Notes: generated by a model from the sequence alone, not told the origin. Numbered from the stretch's first letter, positions 1 through 10,218 are shown. The stretch: 64,000 bases of DNA from Mixta hanseatica (GCF_023517775.1 NZ_CP082904.1:1364001-1428000), one strand, 5' to 3'. Program-made: numbers and translations.

Positions 1-431
1 AGCCGCATGGTTTGTAGCGGCGTCATGCCCAGCGCCAGTCCGGCGCTGGACTGCCCGCGAGAAATACTTTGGATGCCGGCGCGGATAATTTCGGAATAGT
101 AGGCCGCTTCAAACAGCGAGAAGGCCACCATGGCTGAAATCAGACGGATATCGGTCTTCGGCGAAATGCCCAGCACCTGTTGTAAAAAGCTGGGCACCAC
201 CAGATAGAACCACAGCAGCACCATCACCAACGGCACGGAGCGGAACAGATTGACATACAGTTTGGCAAACCAGCTGATCGGCTTAAAGGTAGAGAGACGC
301 ATCACCGCCAGCAGCGTACCCCAGAGGATGCCGAACACCACTGCCGTAACGGTGATTTTCAGAGTAATGACCAGGCCGCTAATCAGGTAAGGCAGGCTGG
401 GGGCAATGGAACTCCAGTCAAATTCGTACAT
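1..431 (-). CDS. gltK: Glutamate/aspartate ABC transporter permease GltK (3' part lies outside the window)
   Basis: Inner-membrane permease of the GltIJKL importer, which brings glutamate and aspartate from the periplasmic binding protein GltI into the cell using the ATPase GltL. About 143 of roughly 224 residues are visible; the gene runs off the left edge. The N-terminus reads [16 protein letters not shown], close to E. coli GltK, followed by hydrophobic helices and the start of the EAA loop ([11 protein letters not shown]). Two ATGs lie in tandem at the start; the second (431-429) matches E. coli. The start overlaps the gltJ stop, so the two permease genes are probably translationally coupled. 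Confidence 0.93.
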   Translation of the reverse strand, partial: MYEFDWSSIAPSLPYLISGLVITLKITVTAVVFGILWGTLLAVMRLSTFKPISWFAKLYVNLFRSVPLVMVLLWFYLVVPSFLQQVLGISPKTDIRLISAMVAFSLFEAAYYSEIIRAGIQSISRGQSSAGLALGMTPLQTMR

Positions 432-1171
432 CATTTACTCCCCATATTGCCGGGCAAACGCACCTTACGCTCTATCAGGCTCATCAACAGCATAATCACC
501 AGGTTGATGGCGATATAGGCGAGCGTAATAGCGGTGAAAGATTCGTAGGCATGTGCGGAATAGTCCAGCAGCTTGCCCGCCTGCGCCGCCATATCTACCA
601 GGCCGATGGTAGAAGCGATAGCCGAGTTTTTAACCAGGTTCAGCATTTCCGAGGTCATCGGCGGCACAATCACCCGATAGGCATTCGGCAGCAGGACATA
701 GCGATAGGTTTGCGGCAGCGTTAACCCCAGCGCTAATCCGGCGTTTTGTTGACCGCGCGGCAGCGACTGAATAGCCGCGCGCACCTGTTCACAAACGCGG
801 GCGGCGGTAAACAGGCCAAGGCAGATAGTGGAAGAGAGGAAAAACTGCAGGTTAGGATCGAGTTCGGCTTTAAACCACATCCCCAGCTCTTCACCGACCA
901 GTTCCGGCGCCACCAGATACCAGAAAAAGAACTGAACGATTAAAGGAATATTGCGGAACAGCTCAACATAGCAGGTGCCAATCGCTGACAGCAGTCGGCT
1001 GGGCGCCGTACGCAGAATGCCAAAGAAAGACCCGACAAAAAAGGCGATGATCCAGGCGCATAACGAGACGGTAACCGTGGTTTGCAATCCTGACCACAGC
1101 CAGCCGAGATAGGTGGTGTTTCCAAACGGGGCCTGTTCGAAAAAAATGCCCCAGTTCCAGTCAATACCCAT
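431..1171 (-). CDS. gltJ: Glutamate/aspartate ABC transporter permease GltJ
   Basis: Second permease subunit of the GltIJKL importer, 246 residues, the usual length. Hydrophobic segments lie at about 25-55, 70-90, 110-128 and 205-232. The cytoplasmic EAA loop that contacts the ATPase spans about 130-160 ([18 protein letters not shown]). It follows gltI after a 154-nt gap that carries an SroC-like terminator and overlaps gltK by a few bases. The assignment rests on near-identity to the E. coli protein and on gene order. Confidence 0.95.
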   Translation of the reverse strand: MGIDWNWGIFFEQAPFGNTTYLGWLWSGLQTTVTVSLCAWIIAFFVGSFFGILRTAPSRLLSAIGTCYVELFRNIPLIVQFFFWYLVAPELVGEELGMWFKAELDPNLQFFLSSTICLGLFTAARVCEQVRAAIQSLPRGQQNAGLALGLTLPQTYRYVLLPNAYRVIVPPMTSEMLNLVKNSAIASTIGLVDMAAQAGKLLDYSAHAYESFTAITLAYIAINLVIMLLMSLIERKVRLPGNMGSK

Positions 1172-1184
1172 AACAAACTCCGGT

Positions 1185-1325
1185 AAAAAAGGGTAGCTAA
1201 GCTACCCTGAAGATTGATGAGAGGCCTCTGTGGAACGTGAGCCGGGGAACGACCGATTCACGCTGTCTGTCCGGGCCTGTTTTCAGCAATCGAGTGGGCG
1301 ACGCATCGCCCTGTTTTCATTGTAA
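1185..1325 (-). ncRNA. sroC: Possible SroC-type 3'-UTR small RNA ending in an intrinsic terminator between gltI and gltJ
   Basis: On the minus strand the gltI-gltJ gap ends in a clean hairpin, GGGTAGC-TTA-GCTACCC (1207-1191), followed by six T residues (1190-1185). In E. coli and Salmonella this same gap yields SroC, an RNA processed from gltI mRNA that sponges GcvB and MgrR. Position and terminator fit. I could not align the body of the RNA, so its 5' end and targets are inference. The hairpin would also limit read-through from gltI into gltJK. Confidence 0.55.
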
Positions 1326-2222
1326 TTAATTCAACGCTTTATCATTTGGCGTCTTGAACAGGGCTTTCATATCATCGGAAAGCGCAAAGTTCATATTGAG
1401 GTTTTTCGGTGGAATAGGCTGTTTAAACCAGGTATCAAACCACTTTTCCGCCTGGCCGGAGGTTTGCGCTTTAGCGATGGTGTCATCAACCAGCGCCTTG
1501 AACGCCGGGTCATCTTTGCGCAGCATACAGCCATAGGCTTCCTTCGACTGCGGCGTGCCGACGATTTCCCAGTTGTCCGGTTTCTTCGCCTTGGCGCGTT
1601 CACCGGCCAGCAGCGCATCATCCATCATAAAGGCGACGGCGCGTCCGGTTTCCAGCGTGCGGAAAGAGTCGCCGTGATCTTTCGCGCTAATAATGCGCAT
1701 CTCCATTTTTTTCTCATCGTTCAGCTTATGCAGCAACACCTCTGAGGTGGTGCCGGAGGTGACGACCACGGTTTTGCCTTTCAGATCGGCGAAATCTTTA
1801 ATCGGGCTGCCTTTTTTAACCAGCAGACGCGTACCGATAATAAACACCGTATCAGAGAAGGCGGCCTGTTTCTGGCGCTCCAGGTTATTCGTGGTGGAGC
1901 CGCATTCAAAATCGTAAGTGCCGTTTTGCAACAAAGGAATGCGGTTTTGCGAAGTCACCGGCAACATTTTGACCTGCAGATCCGGCTTGTTCAGTTTGGT
2001 TTTAATCGCTTCGACAATGGCGTTTGAGTAAGCCTGCGAGTAACCCACCACTTTCTGTTGGTTATCGTAATAAGAAAAGGGAACGGAAGACTCACGATGC
2101 CCAACGACAATCACGCCGTTATCATTAATTTTTTTCAGCGTGCCGGTGAGTTCTTCGGCCTGGGCTGCGCCTGCTGCTGCACTGAGCAACAGAAGAGAGA
2201 GTGCCACTTTGCGCATCTGCAT
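1326..2222 (-). CDS. gltI: Glutamate/aspartate periplasmic binding protein GltI
   Basis: Soluble periplasmic receptor that captures glutamate or aspartate for the GltJKL membrane complex. From the chosen ATG at 2222 it is 298 residues: an Ala/Leu-rich signal peptide ending in AQA (about residue 22), then a family-3 solute-binding domain with the conserved stretch VIVVGHRESSVPFSYYDNQQ. The frame stays open to 2249, but the extra residues are Arg-rich and absent from the family, and GGAG lies 8 nt before the ATG at 2222. First gene of the gltIJK(L) operon. Confidence 0.96.
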   Translation of the reverse strand: MQMRKVALSLLLLSAAAGAAQAEELTGTLKKINDNGVIVVGHRESSVPFSYYDNQQKVVGYSQAYSNAIVEAIKTKLNKPDLQVKMLPVTSQNRIPLLQNGTYDFECGSTTNNLERQKQAAFSDTVFIIGTRLLVKKGSPIKDFADLKGKTVVVTSGTTSEVLLHKLNDEKKMEMRIISAKDHGDSFRTLETGRAVAFMMDDALLAGERAKAKKPDNWEIVGTPQSKEAYGCMLRKDDPAFKALVDDTIAKAQTSGQAEKWFDTWFKQPIPPKNLNMNFALSDDMKALFKTPNDKALN

Positions 2223-2609
2223 GTTCCAACTCCTTCGTCGTTTTGGCACCTAATTCAGGGACCGAGATAGGTTATTAATGCCTGCCGCTTTTCTTTTGGT
2301 TCCAGAACGGGTTCTGAATAGCCCTTAACATAGCGGAATGTTAACGCAATGAAACAAAAAAGTTTGTTTTTTGCGAAGTCCGCCGCACCAAATTAATGCG
2401 TATTTGCCGGTCTGCCCTGGTATGGGGCGTGAGCTGAGCCTGAATGGTGCAAGGATTGATGAACCCTTTTCTCAAAGCCCATAAGTGCGGTTTCGCTGTC
2501 ATTACAATGCAAACGTTGTGCCAGTAACGATATGAAAAAAAGATGTCGTTTTGATGAAAAAGAAAGAAGGGCACGAAAACAGGCGAAGCGTGAACTTCGC
2601 CTGGAAGGA
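2223..2609 (-). promoter_or_regulatory. gltI upstream region, with a palindrome at 2303-2316
   Basis: This 387-nt gap holds the 5' leader and promoter of gltI and the terminator of lnt. A perfect 14-bp palindrome CAGAAC-GG-GTTCTG at 2303-2316 lies about 80 nt upstream of the gltI start, a plausible operator position. I could not assign an unambiguous -35/-10 pair, and I know no named regulator with this exact site. The rest is AT-rich with no credible gene. Confidence 0.4.
2575..2603 (-). terminator. Intrinsic terminator after lnt
   Basis: Immediately past the lnt stop, the minus strand reads CAGGCGAAG-TTCACG-CTTCGCCTG (2603-2580) followed by TTTT: a 9-bp perfect stem with a short U-tract. 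Confidence 0.75.
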
Positions 2610-4142
2610 TCAGCGACGTGAGCGGCGCGCTGCAAAGAGTGCGGCCAACGTAAACAGCAGGGTAATCAGCCAAACGGTGATGTTGCCGGTACGGGCGTAA
2701 GGCGTTAGGCCGGTAGTCGGCGTGACGTTGGCCTCCAGGACCTGGCGGGTAAACTGCGGGATAATATGCTGCACTTCGCCATCGGCGCCGACTACGGCGG
2801 TTACGCCGTTATTGGTGCTGCGTAATAGCGGGCGACCCAGCTCCAGCGCACGCATGCGCGCCATCTGGAAATGCTGCCATGGGCCAATCGAATGGCCAAA
2901 CCAGGCATCATTAGAGACCGTAAGCAGAAAATCCGTTTGCGGCGTGAAGTTATCCCTGACCTGTTGACCCAGCACGATTTCATAACAGATAGCGGTGGTC
3001 AGGTTATAGCCCGCCGCCTGCAGCTGAGGCTGTATATAATCGCCGCGGCTGAAAGAGGACATCGGCAAATCAAAGAAGGGGGCCAGCGGACGCAATAAGG
3101 ATTCCAGCGGTACAAACTCACCGAAAGGCACCAGATGATTTTTCTGGTAGCGATTGCCGCCGTAATAGTTATAGGGCTGCTGCCCGCCCAGCACGATCAC
3201 CGAGTTGTAATCGTGATAGCGATTGCCTGCCAGACGTGAATCCACAATGCCGGTGATCAGCGTGCTGCCGCCGGCCTGTAGCGCATCGTCCAGCTTATGT
3301 AACAGGGGCTGCTGGTTTACTTCCAGATCGGAAACGGCAGATTCCGGCCAGATGATAATCGGCGCTTTGCCCATATAGTGACGCACGCTGTCGCTGTAAA
3401 TGCGTAGCGTATTGCGCAGCTGTTCCGGATCCCATTTCAGCGACTGCGGAATATTGCCCTGCACCAGCGCGACATTCACCGCCCGCGCAGGCTGCGCCTG
3501 ATACCAGCTAATGTAACGTAACGGCCAGGGCAGCAGCAGTAGCGCCAGCGCCGCCAGCGCTGGCCACAGGCGACGCTGCGTTAAGGCATACACCGCCAGC
3601 CCGGCGATAATCATCAGCGCGAAGGTAACAGCCTCTACGCCCGCCAGCGGTGCCAGCCCCTTTAGGGGGCCGTCAATCTGGCTGTAGCCGAACTGCAACC
3701 AGGGAAAACCGGTCAGGATCCAGCCACGCAGGAATTCGCTGACCTGCCAGGCGACCGGCGCCAGCAATACCAGCCGTAATAAGGTGGCTTGCGGACTAAG
3801 ACGGTTAACTACCGCGGCAAACAGCAGGGGATAGAGCGCCAGATAAGCGGCCAGCAGAATAACCAACAGCACATTGACCGGGCCAGGCATGCCGCCAAAG
3901 GTGGCGATACTAACATAGACCCAATTGATGCCGCTGCCAAACAGGCCAAAGCCCCAGGCGAAACCGATGGCGGCGGCCTGCGGCGTGGTGCGTTGCAAGG
4001 TGAGCGCCTGTAAGCCGATCAGCGATAGCAGCGCGGCAGGCCAGAAATCATAGGGAGAAAAAGCCAGTGTGCCGACGGCGCCGGCACATAAAGCCAGCAG
4101 CAGGCGAACCTGCTGACGGGCATAAAAGGAGGCAATAGCCAT
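2610..4142 (-). CDS. lnt: Apolipoprotein N-acyltransferase Lnt
   Basis: Inner-membrane enzyme that adds the third acyl chain to the N-terminal cysteine of lipoproteins such as Pal, completing maturation before Lol export. From ATG 4142 it has 510 residues: membrane helices over the first ~210, then a periplasmic nitrilase-like domain. The catalytic triad is visible as E267 (IIIWPESAV), K334 ([13 protein letters not shown]) and C386 ([13 protein letters not shown]). E267 coincides exactly with E. coli numbering, which supports this start over the ATG 15 nt upstream (4157, MNNTF...). It follows corC, as in E. coli. Confidence 0.96.
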   Translation of the reverse strand: MAIASFYARQQVRLLLALCAGAVGTLAFSPYDFWPAALLSLIGLQALTLQRTTPQAAAIGFAWGFGLFGSGINWVYVSIATFGGMPGPVNVLLVILLAAYLALYPLLFAAVVNRLSPQATLLRLVLLAPVAWQVSEFLRGWILTGFPWLQFGYSQIDGPLKGLAPLAGVEAVTFALMIIAGLAVYALTQRRLWPALAALALLLLPWPLRYISWYQAQPARAVNVALVQGNIPQSLKWDPEQLRNTLRIYSDSVRHYMGKAPIIIWPESAVSDLEVNQQPLLHKLDDALQAGGSTLITGIVDSRLAGNRYHDYNSVIVLGGQQPYNYYGGNRYQKNHLVPFGEFVPLESLLRPLAPFFDLPMSSFSRGDYIQPQLQAAGYNLTTAICYEIVLGQQVRDNFTPQTDFLLTVSNDAWFGHSIGPWQHFQMARMRALELGRPLLRSTNNGVTAVVGADGEVQHIIPQFTRQVLEANVTPTTGLTPYARTGNITVWLITLLFTLAALFAARRSRR

Positions 4143-4186
4143 AAATGTGTTATTCATCCAGGATCAGGCAACAGCCTTAACAAGCA

Positions 4187-5065
4187 TTATTCATCCAGCG
4201 CAGGCAGCGGCGCATTTTCCGGTATTCTTACGTGCACCTGAATGATACGGCGACTGTCCGCCATCGCGACTTTAAACTGATAGCCTTCGATTTCAATACT
4301 TTCGCCGCGCGCCGGCAGATGACCAAACGCCTGCATGACCAGACCGCCGATAGTATCGACCTCTTCATCGCTAAACTGCGTCGCAAAGGCTTCATTGAAG
4401 TCTTCAATCGGCGTCAGGGCGCGAATAGTATAGGCGTGACGACTAAGCTGACGAATATCACGATCTTCTTCATCATCATACTCATCTTCAATTTCACCCA
4501 CGATCAGCTCAAGAATATCTTCAATGGTCACCAGGCCAGAAACGCCGCCAAACTCATCGATAACGATCGCCATATGATAGCGCTGAGAGCGAAACTCTTT
4601 CAGCATCCGGTCCACGCGCTTGCTTTCCGGCACGACAACGGCCGGGCGCAGCACCTTTTCCATACTGAAAGGCTCTGATCCACTGCTCATAAACGGCAGC
4701 AAATCTTTCGCCATCAGGATCCCTTCAACATGATCTTTATCTTCGCTAATCACCGGGAAGCGGGAATGGGCGGACTCAACGATGACCTGCAGACACTCTT
4801 CAAGGCTTTGATTACGTTTCAGCGTAATCATTTGCGAGCGGGGGATCATTATATCGCGGACGCGCTGCTCAGCGATATCCATGACGCCTTCCAGCATGTC
4901 ACGCGTATCCTGATCGATCAGTTCGTTCTGCTCGGAATCACGAATGAGTTCCAACAGTTCTTCACGGTTTTTAGGCTCACCATGAAAAAGCTGGTTGAGA
5001 ATGAGGGAAAAAAAGCCCTTTTTACTACTGGGACTGTCGCTGTTTTGTGAATGGTCGTCGCTCAT
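4187..5065 (-). CDS. corC: CBS-domain protein CorC (YbeX), magnesium/cobalt efflux factor
   Basis: Cytoplasmic tandem-CBS protein linked to CorA-dependent Mg/Co efflux and, as YbeX, to ribosome homeostasis with YbeY/YbeZ. From the ATG at 5065 ([10 protein letters not shown]) it has 292 residues, equal to E. coli. The CBS pair covers about 70-190 ([35 protein letters not shown]), followed by the CorC_HlyC transporter-associated domain (about 205-290, [15 protein letters not shown]). The open frame extends upstream to 5191, but that part is Arg/Lys-rich and not conserved. It lies between ybeY and lnt on one strand, probably one transcript. Confidence 0.95.
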   Translation of the reverse strand: MSDDHSQNSDSPSSKKGFFSLILNQLFHGEPKNREELLELIRDSEQNELIDQDTRDMLEGVMDIAEQRVRDIMIPRSQMITLKRNQSLEECLQVIVESAHSRFPVISEDKDHVEGILMAKDLLPFMSSGSEPFSMEKVLRPAVVVPESKRVDRMLKEFRSQRYHMAIVIDEFGGVSGLVTIEDILELIVGEIEDEYDDEEDRDIRQLSRHAYTIRALTPIEDFNEAFATQFSDEEVDTIGGLVMQAFGHLPARGESIEIEGYQFKVAMADSRRIIQVHVRIPENAPLPALDE

Positions 5066-5141
5066 GGCGTTCTGGTTTGGGTCTCTCTTTATCAGGATCG
5101 GCCTGCCAGCGTTGGCCGGCAGGGTGTAACAACAGGCGGCT

Positions 5142-5615
5142 TTACGGCGCCTCTTTCTCCGAAATGTACGGATCGGGATAACCAAGAGCAAGCATTATCT
5201 CAGTCTCCAGCGATTCCATCTCTTCGGCTTCATCATCTTCAATATGATCGTAACCCAGCAAATGCAGGGTGCCATGGATAACCATGTGCGCCCAGTGCGC
5301 TTCCAGCGCTTTTTCCTGCTCGGCGGCTTCTTGTTCGACGACCTGACGGCAAATCACCAGGTCGCCCAGCAGCGGCAACTCAATGCCGGGTGGCGCTTCA
5401 AACGGGAAAGAGAGCACATTGGTAGGTTTATCTTTCCCACGCCAGGTCAGGTTGAGATCGTGGCTTTCCGCTTCATCCACCACGCGAATGGTAACTTCGC
5501 TTTCGGGCTGGAACTGTAACAGCACCGCTTCCAGCCAGCGACGGAAATCCGCTTCGCTCGGCAGTCCGCTGGCCTGCTCGCAGGCCAGCTGTAAATCGAG
5601 AATAACCTGACTCAT
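5142..5615 (-). CDS. ybeY: Endoribonuclease YbeY
   Basis: Single-strand-specific metallo-endoribonuclease needed for 16S rRNA 3'-end maturation and 70S ribosome quality control. 157 residues. The zinc site [11 protein letters not shown] supplies H114, H118 and H124 at the same positions as in E. coli, and the conserved arginine loop ([18 protein letters not shown]) precedes it. Its start overlaps the ybeZ stop by 4 nt (ATGA), implying translational coupling. Confidence 0.97.
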   Translation of the reverse strand: MSQVILDLQLACEQASGLPSEADFRRWLEAVLLQFQPESEVTIRVVDEAESHDLNLTWRGKDKPTNVLSFPFEAPPGIELPLLGDLVICRQVVEQEAAEQEKALEAHWAHMVIHGTLHLLGYDHIEDDEAEEMESLETEIMLALGYPDPYISEKEAP

Positions 5616-6664
5616 TTCTGTTCCTGTGCTGCTGCCTGCGCTTCGCGCTTACGTTCTTCGGCCAGCTTATCGCGGCGTTTTTGATCGGCTTCTTCCCAGG
5701 CCTCATAGGCCGTGACAATGCGGGCGACCACCGGATGGCGCACCACATCTTCGCTGTGGAAGAAGTTAAAGCTGATTTCTTCGACGTTTGACAACACTTC
5801 AATCGCATGGCGCAGGCCGGATTTAGCATTGCGCGGCAGGTCGATCTGAGTAATGTCGCCAGTAATGACCGCTTTTGAGTTAAAACCGATACGGGTCAGA
5901 AACATCTTCATCTGCTCGATGGTGGTGTTCTGGCTTTCGTCGAGAATAATAAACGCATCATTCAGCGTGCGGCCGCGCATATAGGCCAGCGGCGCAACCT
6001 CAATCACGTTACGCTCAATCAGCTTCTCTACGCGCTCAAAACCCAGCATCTCGAACAGCGCGTCATACAGCGGACGCAAATAGGGATCGACCTTCTGGCT
6101 TAAATCACCCGGCAGAAAGCCGAGCTTTTCACCCGCTTCGACAGCCGGACGCGTCAGCAGAATACGGCGTATTTCCTGGCGCTCCAGGGCATCAACCGCC
6201 GCTGCTACCGCCAGATAGGTTTTACCCGTACCCGCCGGGCCGACGCCGAAGGTGATGTCATGGTCAAGGATGTTAGCAATATACTGCGCCTGATTCGGCG
6301 TTCGTGGCTTGATCACGCCGCGTTTTGTTTTGATGTTTACCGCTTTGCCATATTCCGGCACGCTTTCCGCCGTCTGCTCCAGCACGCGGCTCTCTTTAAT
6401 CGCCAGATGAATCTGTTCCGGCTCGATATCCGGGATCACGCCGCGTACCGGGGCGGTATCAACGTACAGATTACGCAGGATATCCACGGCGGCATTAACG
6501 CACAGCGCACGCCCGACCAGCTTAAAGCTGTGATCGCGGTGGCTGATTTCGATACCCAACCGGCGCTCCAGCTGCTTCACGTTATCGTCAAACGGACCGC
6601 ACAGGCTCAGCAACCGATTATTATCGGCGGGTTCTAATTGTATTTCGCGTGTTTCGATATTCAA
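5612..6664 (-). CDS. ybeZ: PhoH-like ATPase YbeZ
   Basis: Predicted cytoplasmic NTPase/RNA helicase-like partner of YbeY. 350 residues: an N-terminal KH-like region (about 10-80), then the PhoH P-loop domain. Walker A is GPAGTGKT at 142-149, and a Walker B-like strand is at [12 protein letters not shown] (about 237-248). The C-terminus is a charged, Arg/Glu/Gln-rich tail. First gene of ybeZ-ybeY-corC(-lnt). In E. coli this operon is under heat-shock control; I could not find a convincing sigma-32 promoter in the 208-nt gap to miaB. Confidence 0.95.
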   Translation of the reverse strand: MNIETREIQLEPADNNRLLSLCGPFDDNVKQLERRLGIEISHRDHSFKLVGRALCVNAAVDILRNLYVDTAPVRGVIPDIEPEQIHLAIKESRVLEQTAESVPEYGKAVNIKTKRGVIKPRTPNQAQYIANILDHDITFGVGPAGTGKTYLAVAAAVDALERQEIRRILLTRPAVEAGEKLGFLPGDLSQKVDPYLRPLYDALFEMLGFERVEKLIERNVIEVAPLAYMRGRTLNDAFIILDESQNTTIEQMKMFLTRIGFNSKAVITGDITQIDLPRNAKSGLRHAIEVLSNVEEISFNFFHSEDVVRHPVVARIVTAYEAWEEADQKRRDKLAEERKREAQAAAQEQK

Positions 6665-6831
6665 ACTAATCCTTTGGGTCGCTCAGGGCCAGGTTGATAA
6701 TTAACAGGGACTTGCCGCCTGAGATGCAGGCGAACCATAGCGAAAGTATTTATGGCATGACCGAAAGGCGCAAGCTGTAAAGCCGATATTTGGGCGTTGC
6801 TTTCAGAAAGCAAGTGTAATGAAGTGAAATT

Positions 6832-6862
6832 GTACGGCGGGCATGCGCTGCCCGCCGTAAAA
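6832..6862 (-). terminator. Strong hairpin after miaB
   Basis: Just downstream of miaB the minus strand folds as ACGGCGGGCA-GCGCA-TGCCCGCCGT, a 10-bp perfect GC-rich stem, followed by ACAATTTC rather than a true U-tract. It may act as a weak terminator or 3'-end stabiliser before ybeZ. Confidence 0.45.
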
Positions 6863-6872
6863 TAGCTGACGA

Positions 6873-8297
6873 TCAAGGCTGGAAAATGGCGACGCCGATT
6901 TCATTCTCTTTACGGGTGCGCGCAATAACCGAAGCCGGACTTTCCGCTACGCGCAGGCCCATCTCGTCCTCGGTGCGAACCACGATGCCGCGCAAAGAGT
7001 TAGGATAAACGTCAACGATTTCCACATCGACGAATTTGCCTATCATCTCCGGCGTACCTTCAAAGTTCACTACGCGGTTGTTTTCCGTACGGCCTGACAG
7101 CTCCATCACGTTTTTACGTGACGGGCCCTCAACCAGAATGCGCTGTACGGTGCCCATCATCCGACGGCTCCATGCCATTGCCTGCTGGTTAATGCGATCC
7201 TGCAGGATATACAGGCGCTGCTTCTTCTCTTCTTCGCTAACATCGTCCGGCAGGTCAGCCGCCGGCGTGCCGGGACGCGCAGAATAGATAAAGCTGAAGC
7301 TCATATCGAAGTTAACGTCGGCAATCAGCTTCATGGTTTTTTCAAAGTCTTCCTGAGTTTCGCCAGGGAAGCCAATGATAAAGTCAGAGCTGATTTGAAT
7401 ATCCGGACGCGCTTCTTTTAGCTTACGGATAATCGCTTTGTATTCCAGCGCGGTATGGGCGCGCTTCATCAGCGTCAGGATGCGATCGGCGCCGCTCTGT
7501 ACCGGCAGATGCAGGAAGCTCACCAGCTCCGGCGTATCACGGTAGACGTCAATAATATCGTCAGTGAATTCAATCGGATGGCTAGTGGTGAAGCGAATGC
7601 GATCGATGCCGTCGATCGCGGCGACCAGACGCAGCAGCTCAGCAAAAGAGCAGATGCCGCCGTCGTATGCCGGCCCGCGATAAGCGTTAACGTTCTGGCC
7701 CAGCAGGTTAACTTCACGTACGCCCTGCGCAGCGAGCTGGGCGATTTCCAGCAGGATATCGTCGCAGGGACGGCTAACCTCTTCGCCGCGAGTATAAGGC
7801 ACCACGCAGAAGGTACAGTATTTGTTGCAGCCTTCCATAATGGAAACGAACGCGGTCGGGCCTTCAGCGCGCGGCTCCGGCAGACGGTCAAATTTCTCGA
7901 TTTCCGGGAAGCTGATATCCACGACCGGGCTTTTCGAGCCGCGTACGGTGTTGATCATCTCCGGCAGGCGGTGCAGGGTTTGCGGTCCGAAGACAATATC
8001 GACATAGCTGGCGCGCTGACGAATATGGTCACCTTCCTGCGAGGCGACGCAGCCACCCACGCCAATGATTAAATCAGGATTACGCTCTTTCAGCGTTTTC
8101 CAACGGCCCAGCTGATGAAAGACTTTCTCCTGTGCCTTTTCGCGGATCGAGCAGGTATTAAGCAGCAGAATATCAGCCTCTTCCGCCACTTCCGTGAGGG
8201 CGTAGCCGTGCGTGCTCTCCAGCAGGTCGGCCATTTTAGATGAATCGTATTCGTTCATCTGACAGCCCCAGGTTTTGATATGCAGTTTTTTACTCAT
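6873..8297 (-). CDS. miaB: tRNA-2-methylthio-N6-dimethylallyladenosine synthase MiaB
   Basis: Radical-SAM methylthiotransferase that converts i6A37 to ms2i6A37 in tRNAs reading codons that begin with U. 474 residues. The N-terminal methylthiotransferase domain carries the auxiliary [4Fe-4S] cysteines C12, C49 and C83. The radical-SAM motif has C157, C161 and C164 ([10 protein letters not shown]). A C-terminal TRAM domain lies at about 375-440. Divergent from ubiF across a 175-nt gap. Confidence 0.97.
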   Translation of the reverse strand: MSKKLHIKTWGCQMNEYDSSKMADLLESTHGYALTEVAEEADILLLNTCSIREKAQEKVFHQLGRWKTLKERNPDLIIGVGGCVASQEGDHIRQRASYVDIVFGPQTLHRLPEMINTVRGSKSPVVDISFPEIEKFDRLPEPRAEGPTAFVSIMEGCNKYCTFCVVPYTRGEEVSRPCDDILLEIAQLAAQGVREVNLLGQNVNAYRGPAYDGGICSFAELLRLVAAIDGIDRIRFTTSHPIEFTDDIIDVYRDTPELVSFLHLPVQSGADRILTLMKRAHTALEYKAIIRKLKEARPDIQISSDFIIGFPGETQEDFEKTMKLIADVNFDMSFSFIYSARPGTPAADLPDDVSEEEKKQRLYILQDRINQQAMAWSRRMMGTVQRILVEGPSRKNVMELSGRTENNRVVNFEGTPEMIGKFVDVEIVDVYPNSLRGIVVRTEDEMGLRVAESPASVIARTRKENEIGVAIFQP

Positions 8298-8472
8298 CTA
8301 ACGTGCCATTTATCAGTGCAGGAAGGATTGCAGGGCGCGTATTGTAATGCTTTGCTGCTGTTGTGACCAGTGTATCGGCTTTTCTGTTTTCCGCGCGATT
8401 TCCGGTACACTTTAAGATAACGGGCTCGCGGACCTGTCGCCGCGAGACGGCAGGGCACAAAAGGATAAATTT

Positions 8473-9645
8473 ATGCATCAAACGCAATTCGATGTCGTCG
8501 TGGTTGGCGGCGGTATGGTTGGCGCGGCGCTGGCCAGCGGGCTGGCGCAGCAGGGCTTTCAGGTTGCCGTGCTGGAACGCGCGCTGCCGGCGGCTTTCGA
8601 TCCTGATGCGCCGCCGGATATTCGTATTTCCGCTATCGGCTGCGCCTCGGTGGATTTACTAAAACAGCTCGACGTCTGGCCGGCCGTGCAGCAAATGCGC
8701 TGCGCGCCCTATCGTAAGCTGGAAACCTGGGAATGGCAGACGGCGCGCGTCCAGTTTGATGCCGATAGCCTTGGGCTGCCGGAGCTGGGTTACATGGTAG
8801 AGAATTCGGTGTTGCAGCTGGCGTTGTGGCAGCGTTTGCAGCAGCAGCCGGTAACGCTGTTCGCACCGGCAAAATTAAGCGCGCTGCAGCAGCATAACGG
8901 CGGCTGGCAGCTGACGCTGGAGGATGGCCAGACGCTTACTACCCGGCTGGTGGTGGGCGCCGATGGCGCGAACTCGCAGGTGCGTCAGCTGACCGGCATC
9001 GGCATCCAGGGTTGGAATTACAGTCAGTCCTGTATGCTGATTGGCGTAGAGCTGGAGCATGCGGCGGGCGATACTACCTGGCAGCATTTCACACCGGACG
9101 GACCGCATGCGCTGCTGCCGTTGTTCGATCGCTGGGCCTCGCTGGTCTGGTATGACAGCCCGGCCCGCATCCGCCAGCTGCAGGCGATGACGCCAGAACA
9201 GCTGCAAAAAGAGGTGGCGCGCTGTTTTCCGGCGCGCCTGGGGCATTTTCGCGTGCAGCAGGCTGCCTCCTTCCCGCTGGTACGTCGTCACGCCAGCCGT
9301 TATGTATTACCGGGGCTGGCGCTGGTCGGCGATGCGGCGCACACCATCAATCCGCTGGCGGGGCAGGGGGTTAATCTGGGTTACCGCGACGTTGATGCGT
9401 TGATTGAAGTATTAACGACGGCGCGCGACCAGGCGGAAGCGTGGTCTTCAGAACGCGTGCTGCTGCGTTATCAGCGTCAGCGCCAAAAAGATAATTTTTT
9501 GATGCAGAGCGGGATGGACCTGTTTTATTTCGCCTTTAGCAACCGCCTGCCGCCGCTGCGCGTGCTGCGTAATGTAGGGCTGATGGCGGCGGAACATGCT
9601 GGCGTGCTGAAGCGTCAGGCGCTGCGTTACGCTTTGGGGCTGTAA
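8473..9645 (+). CDS. ubiF: Ubiquinone biosynthesis FAD monooxygenase UbiF
   Basis: Flavin hydroxylase that adds the C6 hydroxyl to 2-octaprenyl-3-methyl-6-methoxy-1,4-benzoquinol in ubiquinone synthesis. 390 residues: an FAD-binding Rossmann motif VVGGGMVGAA at 10-19, a DG motif in VVGADGANSQVRQ, and the second FAD motif GDAAHTINPLAGQGVNLGYR near residue 290. It is closer to E. coli UbiF than to UbiH or VisC, and its place between miaB and the tRNA-Gln operon is the same. AAAAGGA precedes the ATG. Confidence 0.95.
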   Translation: MHQTQFDVVVVGGGMVGAALASGLAQQGFQVAVLERALPAAFDPDAPPDIRISAIGCASVDLLKQLDVWPAVQQMRCAPYRKLETWEWQTARVQFDADSLGLPELGYMVENSVLQLALWQRLQQQPVTLFAPAKLSALQQHNGGWQLTLEDGQTLTTRLVVGADGANSQVRQLTGIGIQGWNYSQSCMLIGVELEHAAGDTTWQHFTPDGPHALLPLFDRWASLVWYDSPARIRQLQAMTPEQLQKEVARCFPARLGHFRVQQAASFPLVRRHASRYVLPGLALVGDAAHTINPLAGQGVNLGYRDVDALIEVLTTARDQAEAWSSERVLLRYQRQRQKDNFLMQSGMDLFYFAFSNRLPPLRVLRNVGLMAAEHAGVLKRQALRYALGL

Positions 9646-9694
9646 ACGTGACGGGCGGAAAGCGCCGCCCGTTAAAAAAGCAGATACGCAGACG

Positions 9695-9724
9695 CAAAAA
9701 AGCCCGCAGAAGCGGGCTTTTTTA
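9695..9724 (-). terminator. Bidirectional terminator between ubiF and the Gln/Met/Leu tRNA operon
   Basis: AGCCCGC-AGAA-GCGGGCT (9701-9718) is flanked by A-tracts on the left and T-tracts on the right, so it can end both ubiF mRNA and the tRNA transcript arriving on the minus strand. A second hairpin at about 9652-9671 (ACGGGCGG paired with CCGCCCGT) lacks a U-tract. Confidence 0.8.
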
Positions 9725-9731
9725 CACTGTT

Positions 9732-9806
9732 TGGCTGGGGTGCAGGGATTCGAACCCCGGAATGCCGGAATCAGAATCCGGTGCCTTACCGCTTGGCGAC
9801 ACCCCA
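9732..9806 (-). tRNA. glnX: tRNA-Gln (CTG anticodon)
   Basis: 75 nt with encoded CCA; anticodon loop TTCTGAT. The acceptor stem TGGGGTG/CACCCCA and T-stem CGGGG/CCCTG differ slightly from the second CTG copy (9833-9907) but remain paired. Last gene of the seven-tRNA operon; symbol assigned by order. Confidence 0.95.
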
Positions 9807-9832
9807 ATAAATTGGGATAAACAGTTTTTAAT

Positions 9833-9907
9833 TGGCTGGGGTACGAGGATTCGAACCTCGGAATGCCGGAATCAGAATCCGGTGCCTTACCGCTTGGCGA
9901 TACCCCA
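9833..9907 (-). tRNA. glnV: tRNA-Gln (CTG anticodon)
   Basis: 75 nt with encoded CCA; anticodon CTG, acceptor TGGGGTA/TACCCCA, T-stem CGAGG/CCTCG. Sixth gene in the transcript. Confidence 0.95.
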
Positions 9908-9913
9908 ATAAAA

Positions 9914-9990
9914 TGGTGGCTACGACGGGAATCGAACCTGTGACCCCAGCATTATGAGTGCTGTGCTCTAACCAGCTGAGCTACGTAGCC
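9914..9990 (-). tRNA. metU: Elongator tRNA-Met (CAT anticodon)
   Basis: 77 nt with CCA; anticodon loop CTCATAA and acceptor GGCTACG/CGTAGCC. It has the paired first base of an elongator tRNA-Met rather than the mismatched start of an initiator. Appears identical to the copy at 10312-10388. Confidence 0.95.
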
Positions 9991-10011
9991 AAATTTTATT
10001 GCTTTCTGATG

Positions 10012-10086
10012 TGGCTGGGATACCTGGATTCGAACCAGGGAATGCCGGTATCAAAAACCGGTGCCTTACCGCTTGGCGATATCCCA
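10012..10086 (-). tRNA. glnW: tRNA-Gln (TTG anticodon)
   Basis: 75 nt with CCA; anticodon loop TTTTGAT. The acceptor stem TGGGATA/TATCCCA carries a compensatory pair change relative to the neighbouring TTG copy, so it is functional. Confidence 0.95.
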
Positions 10087-10121
10087 AGATCCGATTACGC
10101 ATCAGTTTTACATCAGAAATA

Positions 10122-10196
10122 TGGCTGGGGTACCTGGATTCGAACCAGGGAATGCCGGTATCAAAAACCGGTGCCTTACCGCTTGGCGATACCCCA
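10122..10196 (-). tRNA. glnU: tRNA-Gln (TTG anticodon)
   Basis: 75 nt with CCA; anticodon TTG, acceptor TGGGGTA/TACCCCA. Third gene in the transcript. Confidence 0.95.
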
Positions 10197-10218
10197 TCCG
10201 CTAAACCGATGACTGAAA

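Noticed and set aside
2341..2673. Minus-strand frame of 110 codons between gltI and lnt
   Set aside because: It overlaps the end of lnt and its terminator, has no family resemblance and no plausible initiation site.
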